Assembly: GCA_963721335.1 (NCBI GenBank) | Contig: CAVRIV010000001.1 | Location: 310,001-374,000, forward strand | Length of the DNA stretch: 64,000 bases | Direction: 5' to 3' | Origin: CAVXDY01 sp963721335 | Lineage (GTDB): Bacteria > Actinomycetota > Thermoleophilia > Miltoncostaeales > Miltoncostaeaceae | Shown here: positions 13,699 through 20,711 of the stretch, piece after piece | Numbering within the stretch: the first letter of the stretch is position 1 | How the letters are laid out: each line of letters begins with the position of its first letter | Notes under the pieces: generated by a model | Seen by the model: the letters and a program-made list of their open reading frames with translations, nothing else | What the model was told of the DNA's origin: nothing | The model's database searches: none | Program-made: the position numbers and the translations under genes

Positions 13699-15112
13699 AC
13701 GGCGGCGGCTCGTCCTCGTCGTCTCGGTGGGCCCCGAGGAGCACTCGCGTCATCGCGGCATGCTCGGCGAGGAGCTCGTCGAGGCTGGCCCCGACCTCTC
13801 GGTCGGTCACCCGCGAGCTCCCCGCCTCGGCGGCCGCCAGGGTCGCCGCCCGCAGTAGCTCCTTGAAGAAGGATGCGGTCATCCCTTCGGTCCGCTCCAC
13901 GATGCGGTCCGGGTGCTCGATGCGGGCGTCCAGGCCGCGCGAATAGAGGTCCAGCAGTCGGCCCCGCGCCGCCGCATCGGGGATCGGGATCTCGACCGCC
14001 AGGTCGACCCGCCCGGGCCGCAGGGCGAGCGCCGGCTCGAGCACCTCGGGGCGGTTCGTCGTCAGCACGAACGCGACGTCCGCGTCGTCGTCCACGCCGC
14101 TCATCTGGTTCATGAGCTCGAAGAGCACCGGGCCCCCGGCGCCGTAGGGCCCGTAGGACCGCTCCTCGGCCACGAGGTCCACGTCCTCGAGGACCACGAC
14201 CGAGGGTGCCAGCCGCCGGGCCAGGTTCCCAAAGGCCTCCACCGCTCCCAGGCTCCCGCCCGACAGCACGATCACCGTGGCGCCGGTCGCGCGCCCGATC
14301 AGGTGGCGGACCGTGTGCGTCTTCCCGGTTCCCGGCGGGCCCCAGAGGAGGAGGCCTCGACCGAGGTGCCGACCCGCACGCACCAGCGCCTCACGATGCC
14401 GAGTCGGGCCCAGCAGGTGCCGCTCGATGCGCTCCAGGGCGCCATCGGGCAGCACGAGCTCCTCGGCGCCCACATCCGGCCGCGGCATGAATTCGATCCG
14501 CCCGCCGCCCTGGGGCGTCACGCCGACGGTGATCAGCTGACCCCGGTGCACGTCGAGACGGTCCATCTCCGACCGCAGGTCGGCCAGGAACGCGTGCGCG
14601 CCGGCGGGGTCGTGCGCGACGGCCTCCACGACGAGTCCCGATTCCATGGGACCGCCCCCGCGTCTGATGAACAGTCCGAGGGGACCATCGGGCCGCGACA
14701 TGAGGACGACGACGAAGTCGAGGCAGGCCAGGGTCTCGTCCGGGCCCACGGGGACGTTGACGTACTCCACCGGCCCCACCGGCCAGTGCCCGCCGGAGAG
14801 GAAGTCGCTCAACGCGAGCATCCCGTAGCGCCTGCCCTGGCCGCCGACCCCGACCATCCGGGCGCTCCATCCGGGGCGGCCGAGCGCCGCGTCGAGGGCG
14901 AGCTGCACGTTGGGGAGCTCCCACTCGCCGAGCTCCTCGGAGATCACGGGCAGAAGCTCATCGGTGCCCAGGTGGGCTCGGAGGAGATCACCCACGTTCG
15001 GCTCCGTCGCCGGATCGGGATCCTCCTGATAGCGGCGGAGCGCCCGGGCCAGGCTCTGGAGGGGCTCCCGGTCGTCGGGGTCGAACACGATCACCGCGTT
15101 CACCGTCCCCAC
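13679..15112 (-). CDS. AAA+ ATPase of the FtsH/CDC48-like class with N-terminal unknown domain
   Basis: 477 residues. The N-terminal ~240 residues form a mixed alpha/beta domain of DUF5925-like type with no recognised motif. The C-terminal AAA+ module has Walker A GPPGTGKTHTV, Walker B VVVLEDVD, a sensor-like TTNRPE, and the arginine-finger region LRPGRVDL. The substrate is unknown; such stand-alone single-ring AAA+ proteins are usually protein remodelers. No protease domain is attached. The gene is transcribed toward the reductase operon and is followed upstream by an alpha/beta hydrolase on the same strand, 19 bases away, so they may form an operon. Confidence 0.85.
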   Translation of the reverse strand: MGTVNAVIVFDPDDREPLQSLARALRRYQEDPDPATEPNVGDLLRAHLGTDELLPVISEELGEWELPNVQLALDAALGRPGWSARMVGVGGQGRRYGMLALSDFLSGGHWPVGPVEYVNVPVGPDETLACLDFVVVLMSRPDGPLGLFIRRGGGPMESGLVVEAVAHDPAGAHAFLADLRSEMDRLDVHRGQLITVGVTPQGGGRIEFMPRPDVGAEELVLPDGALERIERHLLGPTRHREALVRAGRHLGRGLLLWGPPGTGKTHTVRHLIGRATGATVIVLSGGSLGAVEAFGNLARRLAPSVVVLEDVDLVAEERSYGPYGAGGPVLFELMNQMSGVDDDADVAFVLTTNRPEVLEPALALRPGRVDLAVEIPIPDAAARGRLLDLYSRGLDARIEHPDRIVERTEGMTASFFKELLRAATLAAAEAGSSRVTDREVGASLDELLAEHAAMTRVLLGAHRDDEDEPPPFSSDEF

Positions 15113-15131
15113 CTCACCCCATCCGGACGAG

Positions 15132-15830
15132 CTATGCGGCGACGGGCTGGGGCTCCTCCACCGAGATGCTGCGGATCGCGGCCATCAGCTCCTTGGGCCG
15201 CTCGACGGCCACGTTGTGGCCGGCCTCCGAGACCAGCGTGAAGCGCGCGTTGTGGATCCAGGCCGACAGCTCGCGCTGGACCTCGGCCGGGACGGCGCGA
15301 TCGGCGCCGCCGGCGAGCACGATCACCGGCGCCTCGACCTGGGTCAGCGCGCCGCGCCAGTCGGGTCGTGTGCCCATCGCCTCTGCGGAGAGGGCAACCC
15401 CCTCCGCCCCCCGGCGCTCGCGCAATGCACGCGCCATGCGCATCCAGCGGTCCTGGCCGTCCTGGTCCTCGCCCCGCGGGCTGACGCCCGAGACGACGAG
15501 GCCGGAGAGCAGGCCGGGGTGGCCCAGGGCGAGCGCGAGGCCGGTGGCCCCGCCGAGGCCGACGCCCAGCAGGACCGCACCGCGGCCCTCGGCGGCGACG
15601 AGGCGCGCCACGTCGGACGCGAAGTCGTCGATGCTCCAGGGGCCGTGCGGGGTGGGAGAGGCTCCATGACCGCGCAGGTCCGGGGCGACGATGCGATAGC
15701 CGCGCGCCAGGGGGGCGAGGGCATCGATCATGGCGTCCCCGGTCTGGCCGAGGTCATGCAACGCCACCAGCGGGGTACCCTCACCCTGACGGTGGACGGC
15801 GAGCTCGATGGCGGGGGGCAGCGACGGCAT
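15132..15830 (-). CDS. Alpha/beta-hydrolase-fold protein with nucleophile replaced by glycine
   Basis: 232-residue alpha/beta hydrolase fold: oxyanion-side motif ALHDLGQTG, DLRGHGAS, the nucleophile elbow, then GADRAVP (acid) and EAGHNVAVERP (histidine). The elbow reads GVGLGG where active family members have G-x-S-x-G; the codon is GGC, two changes away from the AGC/TCC serines used in neighbouring genes. The acid and His are kept, so loss of classical ester hydrolysis or a different chemistry is implied. ATG 15830 gives a normal N-terminus. Promoter region shared with the divergent CGNR gene. Confidence 0.82.
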   Translation of the reverse strand: MPSLPPAIELAVHRQGEGTPLVALHDLGQTGDAMIDALAPLARGYRIVAPDLRGHGASPTPHGPWSIDDFASDVARLVAAEGRGAVLLGVGLGGATGLALALGHPGLLSGLVVSGVSPRGEDQDGQDRWMRMARALRERRGAEGVALSAEAMGTRPDWRGALTQVEAPVIVLAGGADRAVPAEVQRELSAWIHNARFTLVSEAGHNVAVERPKELMAAIRSISVEEPQPVAA

Positions 15831-15864
15831 CCTGGGCACTCCTCTTAACCACTGTGATAGACGT

Positions 15865-15874
15865 TCACCGGTGA
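15865..15874. promoter_or_regulatory. Palindrome TCACCGGTGA in a divergent promoter region
   Basis: A perfect 10-bp palindrome centred in the 75-bp gap between the divergent hydrolase (start 15830) and CGNR regulator (start 15906). Such a site could be the operator of the CGNR protein, but this is inference from position only. Confidence 0.35.
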
Positions 15875-15905
15875 GAATACGCCCGCCCCGCCGCCCCGTC
15901 AAACA

Positions 15906-16439
15906 ATGACGCAGACGTCGCCATTCCTCATGCTGGCCGGGCGCCCAGCGCTCGATTTTTGCAATACCCGTTTGGGAGGAAGGGAACTCCTGGGCCGTCC
16001 CTCCGACCTGGAGCGGTGGCTGGTCGAGACCGGTCTCGCCGAGGAGCGGCCGGTCGTCTCGCCGCCCGAGCTCGACGCCGCACGGACGCTGCGCGACGGG
16101 CTTCGCCCCGCCCTGCTGGGCGCGGATCGCCGCGAGGTGGCCCGCCTCGCCGAGGGCTGGCTCGAGGGGGCGCCGATCCGGCTCTGCGTGGAGGAGGACA
16201 CGCTGCGGCCGCGCTTCGCGCCGGGTGCCTCCAGCTCCCGCTGCCTGCTGGTCGTGGCGGTCCTCGACGCGCTCGACCTGGTGCGCGAGTCGCCCGACCG
16301 CGTGCGCGAGTGCGCCGACCCGGCCTGCCCCGTGCTGTTCGTGGACACGAGCCGCAACCGGAGCCGCCGCTGGTGCTCCATGGAGGGCTGCGGAGCACGG
16401 GCCAAGGCGGCGACCTACTACCGCCGCCACCGGGTGTAG
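15906..16439 (+). CDS. CGNR zinc-finger (ABATE-domain) transcriptional regulator
   Basis: 177-residue DNA-binding protein: an N-terminal ABATE/stress-responsive domain (FLMLAGRPALDFCNTRLGGR) and a C-terminal CGNR zinc finger with CADPACPVLFVDTSRNRSRR, WCSMEGCGARAKA and YYRRHR. The metal cysteines are in place, but the name-giving CGNR tetrad reads CGAR. ATG 15906 fits the usual N-terminus. It lies divergent to a hydrolase and 31 bases upstream of a dehydrogenase-isomerase pair that may be in its operon. Confidence 0.9.
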   Translation: MTQTSPFLMLAGRPALDFCNTRLGGRELLGRPSDLERWLVETGLAEERPVVSPPELDAARTLRDGLRPALLGADRREVARLAEGWLEGAPIRLCVEEDTLRPRFAPGASSSRCLLVVAVLDALDLVRESPDRVRECADPACPVLFVDTSRNRSRRWCSMEGCGARAKAATYYRRHRV

Positions 16440-16470
16440 GGAGCCGGTCGTCGCTCTGGGGACGGCCGTC

Positions 16471-17328
16471 GTGGTGGGCACCGGCGCGATGGCGCCGGAG
16501 ATCGCGGCCGCGTGCGCGGCCGCGGGGATGTCCGTGCGCATCGCAGGGCGCTCGCCCGAGCGCGCGGAGGAGGCCCGCCGGCGCGCCGTGGAGCTCGGCG
16601 CCTCCGCCGAGGCGACGGCGATCGAGGCGCCCGCCTTCGCCGGCGCCGACCTGGTGCTGGAGACCGTGGTCGAGGACCTGGAGGTCAAGCGCGCGCTGCT
16701 GGCCCGCATCGAGCCGTGGTGCGCGACCCAGACGATCCTCGCCACCAACACCTCGAGCCTGCGGATCGCCGACATCGCCTCGCCGCTCGCCCGGCCCGAG
16801 CGGCTCGCCGGGCTCCACTTCCTGAAGCCGGCCCACCTCACCGCGGTGGTCGAGGTGGTCCCGGGCCCGGGCACGGCGCCGGGGGTCGTCGACGCGCTGG
16901 TGGAGGTCGCCGCGCGGATGGGCAAGGCCCCGCTGGTGGTGCGCGCCGACGCGCCCGGCTTCATCTGGAACCGGATCCAGTTCGCCGTGCTGCGCGAGTG
17001 CCTCCACATGCTCGAGGCCGGGATCGCCGACGCCGCCGACATCGACGCCGCGGTGTCGGACGGGCTCGCCCCGCGGTGGACGGCGGCCGGCCCGCTGGCG
17101 ACGGCCGACCTGGGCGGCCTCGCCACCTTCGCGCTGGTCGCGGCGATGCTGCAGCCCCAGCTGTCGGACGCCCACGAGGTCTCGCCGGAGCTCACCGGGC
17201 GCGCGGCGTCCGGTCGGCCGTTCGCCGAGTGGACGGCCTCCGACGCCGCCGCGGTGGCCGAGCTTCGGGCCGCGGCCCTCGCCCGGGGCCGGGAGATCGC
17301 GGAGCGGCGGCGTAGGCTCGGAGCGTGA
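16471..17328 (+). CDS. 3-hydroxyacyl-CoA dehydrogenase-family NAD(P) oxidoreductase
   Basis: Cytoplasmic dehydrogenase of the 3HCDH superfamily. The nucleotide-binding loop VVGTGAMAPEIAAACAAAGM opens the protein; ETVVEDLEVKRALLARIE, LATNTSSLRIADIA and GLHFLKPAH (the catalytic His region, with K for the usual N) follow, and the C-terminal helical domain starts with DAPGFIWNRIQ. GTG 16471 is chosen because the Rossmann strand begins there and GGGGAC lies upstream; a slightly longer product cannot be excluded. The stop overlaps the next gene as GTGA. Substrate could be a hydroxyacyl-CoA or a sugar acid such as L-gulonate. Confidence 0.83.
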   Translation: MVGTGAMAPEIAAACAAAGMSVRIAGRSPERAEEARRRAVELGASAEATAIEAPAFAGADLVLETVVEDLEVKRALLARIEPWCATQTILATNTSSLRIADIASPLARPERLAGLHFLKPAHLTAVVEVVPGPGTAPGVVDALVEVAARMGKAPLVVRADAPGFIWNRIQFAVLRECLHMLEAGIADAADIDAAVSDGLAPRWTAAGPLATADLGGLATFALVAAMLQPQLSDAHEVSPELTGRAASGRPFAEWTASDAAAVAELRAAALARGREIAERRRRLGA

Positions 17329-18122
17329 TCCGGCTCTCCGCGCACCTGAGCACCCTCTTCCCCGATACGCCCGAGCTCGGCCGGCCCGCGGTGGCCCGCT
17401 CCGTGGGGTTCGCCGCGGTCGAGACCTGGTGGCCGCCGGCCGCCGACCGCGACGCGTGGGCCGCCTCCGTCTCCGCCGCGAGCGTGCGCGCCGTGCTGGT
17501 GAACGCCGACGGGGGCGACCTCGCGGCCGGCGAGCGCGGCTTCTGCACCGCCGCCGAGCGCCAGGACGACGTGGTGGCATCCGTGCGCGACGCGATGGAG
17601 CTCGCGCGGGCGTGCGGCGGCGACACGGTCAACCTGCTGGCCGGGCGCATCGACCCGGCGATCCCCGAGGCCGCCCAGCGGGCGGCCGCGCTCGCGGCGG
17701 TCCGCGCCGCGGCCGACGAGGCCGTGCGGCTCGGCGGGAGGGTGGTGATCGAGCACCTCAACGAGCACGACGTGGTGCGGCCCCTGCTGCCCACGCCGGC
17801 CGCCGCCGCCGCCTTCGTGCGCGACGCCGATCACGAGGGCGTGCGCCTGCTCTTCGACGCCTACCACGCGCACCGCGCGGGACTCGATCCGATCGAGGCG
17901 GTCGGGGAGGTGGCCGACGTGCTCGGGCACGTCCAGTACTCCGACAGCCCGGGGCGCGGAGCGCCCGGCACCGGCGAGATCGACCTCGGGCGGCTGGTCG
18001 ACCGCCTCGGCGAGCTGGGCTACGACGGCCACGTGGGCCTGGAGTTCACCCCGGCCGGCTCCACCCTGGGGTGGCTGCCCAAGCTGGCCCCCGCCTTCCG
18101 CCGCGGGGCGACCCTCGGTTAG
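17325..18122 (+). CDS. Hydroxypyruvate isomerase-like TIM-barrel enzyme
   Basis: 265-residue member of the xylose-isomerase-like TIM barrel family, closest in pattern to Hyi/OtnI (hydroxypyruvate or 2-oxo-tetronate isomerase). Metal-site segments are visible: VVIEHLNEHD, LLFDAYHA, QYSDSPGRGAPGTGEID and GLEFTPAG. GTG 17325 overlaps the dehydrogenase stop by 4 bases, so the two enzymes are made together; an isomerase plus a 3HCDH-type dehydrogenase suggests a short sugar-acid pathway. The 3' end overlaps the convergent hydrolase by 4 bases (TTAG/CTAA region). Confidence 0.85.
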   Translation: MIRLSAHLSTLFPDTPELGRPAVARSVGFAAVETWWPPAADRDAWAASVSAASVRAVLVNADGGDLAAGERGFCTAAERQDDVVASVRDAMELARACGGDTVNLLAGRIDPAIPEAAQRAAALAAVRAAADEAVRLGGRVVIEHLNEHDVVRPLLPTPAAAAAFVRDADHEGVRLLFDAYHAHRAGLDPIEAVGEVADVLGHVQYSDSPGRGAPGTGEIDLGRLVDRLGELGYDGHVGLEFTPAGSTLGWLPKLAPAFRRGATLG

Positions 18123-18862
18123 ACGTCCACCCGCCGGGCGAGGAAGCCCCTCACCGCCGCCGTGAACGCGGCCGGGGCCTCGAGCGCCGTGAGGTGCCCG
18201 GCGCCCGGGATCACCACCAGCTCCGCGTCCGGCAGGCCCGCCACCAGGACCTCCGCGAACGAGAGCGGGGTCAGCGTGTCCTCCGACCCCACGATCACGA
18301 GCGCCGGGACGTCCATCGCCGGCAGGTCCGCGCGCCGGTCTCCCCGGCCGGCCAGAGCCTCCAGGGCCCGCGCGATGCCCTCGGGCTCCTGCTCGTCGGC
18401 CATCGCCCGCGCGGCGGCGAGGCTGGCGGCGTCGCCCGGTGCCACCAGGCGCGGGACGAAGCCGTCGAGGAACGGCCCCGGTCCCTGCTCCCGCACGGAC
18501 CGCGCTCCCGCATGACGACCCTCCTGCGCCTCGGGGGTGTCCGGCTCGGCGCGGGTGTCGGCCAGGACCAGGGCCGCGACCCGCTCCGGATGACGGGCCG
18601 CCAGCGCGAGGGCCGTGTAGCCGCCCAGCGACAGGCCGCACACGACCGCCCGCCCTCCGGGCACCTCGGCGGCGATGCGCCGCGCCACGGCGGAGGCGAA
18701 GCCGTCCACGCTCGGGGCCTCCTGGGGCGGCGCCTGCCCCAGCCCCGGGAAGTCCGGCGCCATCACCGCCCGGTCGCCGCCGAGCGCCGCCGCCACCGGG
18801 TCCCAGACGCGCGCGTCGAGGGGAAACGGATGGAGGAGGACGATGGGAAGCGCTCCGGCCAC
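18119..18862 (-). CDS. Alpha/beta hydrolase (BioH/MenH/3-oxoadipate-enol-lactonase-like)
   Basis: 247-residue soluble hydrolase with a complete triad: LLHPFPLDARVWDP oxyanion region, nucleophile elbow CGLSLGGYTALAL, acid in GSEDTLTP, His in GAGHLTALEAP. GTG 18862 is chosen; an ATG 22 codons upstream would run into the start of the divergent gene at 18913. Substrate is not predictable. Confidence 0.85.
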   Translation of the reverse strand: MAGALPIVLLHPFPLDARVWDPVAAALGGDRAVMAPDFPGLGQAPPQEAPSVDGFASAVARRIAAEVPGGRAVVCGLSLGGYTALALAARHPERVAALVLADTRAEPDTPEAQEGRHAGARSVREQGPGPFLDGFVPRLVAPGDAASLAAARAMADEQEPEGIARALEALAGRGDRRADLPAMDVPALVIVGSEDTLTPLSFAEVLVAGLPDAELVVIPGAGHLTALEAPAAFTAAVRGFLARRVDV

Positions 18863-18912
18863 CCGTCGAGGGTACCTCCGACCCGACGCGAAGTGCGCCG
18901 GGGCGATACGGT

Positions 18913-19842
18913 GTGCCCGTGGGGACACACGCTCCGCTCGCCACCGTCGGTCCCGAGCGGCGCCGCCAGGCGAGCTTGGGCGGCCTGGTTCCGAGCGCCG
19001 CCGTGGCCCGCGAGGGCGACACGCTGGTGATGGTGCTGTGCGTCGAGCTCCACTCGGAGGGCGCCGTGCTGCCGATGCTCGTGCTGTCGGACGCCCCCGG
19101 GCTGCTCGGCTGGGACCCCGTCCACGGGCTGTCGGTGCGCGACGACGCGGGACGCGAGTACGAGATCGCCTCCCTCGCGCAGCAGGCGGGACTGGGCGCC
19201 CTCCAGACCGCGATCTGGATCGAGCCGGCGCCGCCGCCGGACGCCCGGCGCCTCCAGGTGGAGGTCACCGGGCTGGTGCGCACGTCGGTCGCGGGCGGCG
19301 GCGCCGGGGTGGAGCGGCCCCTCCACGGCGGGTCGTGGGACCTCGAGATCGATCTGGTCCCCCCGCGCACGGCCGTGCCGATGCCCGACGAGCCGGGGGA
19401 GCAGGTGGGCGTCGGACGGCCCGCCCAGGTCCCGGCGCGGACCTTCGGCGGCTTCTCCGACCTCGTGCCGATCGGCCAGGCCCGTGTGGTCGATGGAGCG
19501 GCCGTCTGCCTCTGGGCGCTGGAGCGCTACAACGACCGCTCGGTGCTGAGCGTCGGCGCGCTGGTGGAGGAGCCCCTGCGGGTCGGGCCGATCACCCCGG
19601 GCGCCGGCCGGGTGGAGGTCTGGGACGATCGCGGGCACCGCTACCAGGTGGCCGCCATCCACGGGGCCGCCCGCCCCGGGTGGAGCGAGACCAGCCTGGA
19701 GGTCGTCCCGCCGGTCGATCCCGAGGCCCGCGCCCTGGGCGTGCGGCTGGTCGACCTGCCCGGAGAGGGCGAGCCGCCCCGTGGCCGCGAGCCACTCGAC
19801 GGTCCCTTCGCTTTCGGGGTCGCGCTCCCGCCGCAGTCGTGA
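18913..19842 (+). CDS. Hypothetical two-repeat beta-sandwich protein
   Basis: About 309 residues from GTG 18913 (GTG 18919 is equally possible). Two halves look like an internal duplication: each starts with a ligand/strand block (GGLVPSAAVAREGDTLVMVL; DLVPIGQARVVDGAAVCLWA), has a central VxDDxGxxYxxA motif (VRDDAGREYEIASL; VWDDRGHRYQVAAIHG), then a W-I/T-S-LE strand and a P-P-x-D-x-x-A-x-x-L segment (IEPAPPPDARRLQVEV; VVPPVDPEARALGVRL). No signal peptide. The stop overlaps the GT2 gene as GTGA. Function unknown. Confidence 0.75.
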   Translation: MPVGTHAPLATVGPERRRQASLGGLVPSAAVAREGDTLVMVLCVELHSEGAVLPMLVLSDAPGLLGWDPVHGLSVRDDAGREYEIASLAQQAGLGALQTAIWIEPAPPPDARRLQVEVTGLVRTSVAGGGAGVERPLHGGSWDLEIDLVPPRTAVPMPDEPGEQVGVGRPAQVPARTFGGFSDLVPIGQARVVDGAAVCLWALERYNDRSVLSVGALVEEPLRVGPITPGAGRVEVWDDRGHRYQVAAIHGAARPGWSETSLEVVPPVDPEARALGVRLVDLPGEGEPPRGREPLDGPFAFGVALPPQS

Positions 19843-20711
19843 GCGTCGCGCCCCCCGCGGGGGCGACGTGGGTCATCCTGCCCACCTACGACGAGGCCGA
19901 GAACGTCGAGGCCATGCTCGAGGCCGTGCTGGCGAGCCTGGACGGCGCCGGGATCGCGGGCCGGGTGCTGGTGGTGGACGACGGCTCGCCCGACGGCACG
20001 GCGGACCTCGCGGAGGCCGTCGCCCGCCGCGAGCCGCGCGTGGAGGTGCTGCGCCGGCCGGACAAGCGGGGGATCGGGCCCGCCTACCGGGCGGGGTTCC
20101 ACCGCGCCCTCGCCGCGGGCGCGGAGCGCGTCGTGGAGATGGACTGCGACTTCTCCCACGACCCGGCCAAGCTGCCCGACCTCGTGGCGGCCACGGCCGG
20201 GGCCCACCTGGCGCTCGGGTCGCGCTACGTCCCGGGCGGCGGCGTCGCGAGCTGGGGCCCCCTGCGGAGGGTCATCAGCCGCGTGGGCTGCTGGTACGCC
20301 CAGCGCATCCTCGGGGTGGAGGTGCGCGACCTGACCGGCGGCTTCAAGTGCTTCCGCCGCGAGGTGCTGGAGGCCATCCCGCTCGACGAGGTCAGCGCCG
20401 CCGGCTACGGCTTCCAGATCGAGATGACCTACCGGGCGCTCCTCGCGGGCTACCGGGTGGTGGAGGTGCCGATCGTCTTCCACGAGCGCCGCCGGGGCCA
20501 GTCGAAGATGACCCGCCGCATCGTCTGGGAGGCGGCCGTGCTCGTGCCCCGCCTGCGGCGGCGGTTCGGGCGGCCGTCAGCCGGCCCGCAGGGCGGCCTC
20601 GGGGTCCCGGGGGTCGAGGCGCCGCACCTCCCGCCACGCGGCGACGGCGCGCGGGTCCTGCCCGAGGAAGATGGCGAGCGCCCGCCACGAGGCGGGATTG
20701 TCCGGCTGTAG
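19839..20711 (+). CDS. GT2 dolichyl-phosphate-mannose synthase-like glycosyltransferase
   Basis: GT-A-fold family 2 enzyme resembling polyprenol monophosphomannose synthase: WVILPTYDEAENVEAML, VVDDGSPDGTADLA, KRGIGPAYRAGF, metal motif MDCDFSHDP, GSRYVPGG, DLTGGFKCFRR, and the acceptor region VPIVFHERRRGQSKM. The protein likely makes a lipid-linked sugar for envelope glycans. The catalytic domain ends near 20576, but no stop follows until TAG 20709-20711, so the gene carries a ~45-residue Pro/Gly-rich tail that lies antisense to the last 135 bases of the convergent ligase-like gene. Confidence 0.88.
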   Translation: MSVAPPAGATWVILPTYDEAENVEAMLEAVLASLDGAGIAGRVLVVDDGSPDGTADLAEAVARREPRVEVLRRPDKRGIGPAYRAGFHRALAAGAERVVEMDCDFSHDPAKLPDLVAATAGAHLALGSRYVPGGGVASWGPLRRVISRVGCWYAQRILGVEVRDLTGGFKCFRREVLEAIPLDEVSAAGYGFQIEMTYRALLAGYRVVEVPIVFHERRRGQSKMTRRIVWEAAVLVPRLRRRFGRPSAGPQGGLGVPGVEAPHLPPRGDGARVLPEEDGERPPRGGIVRL

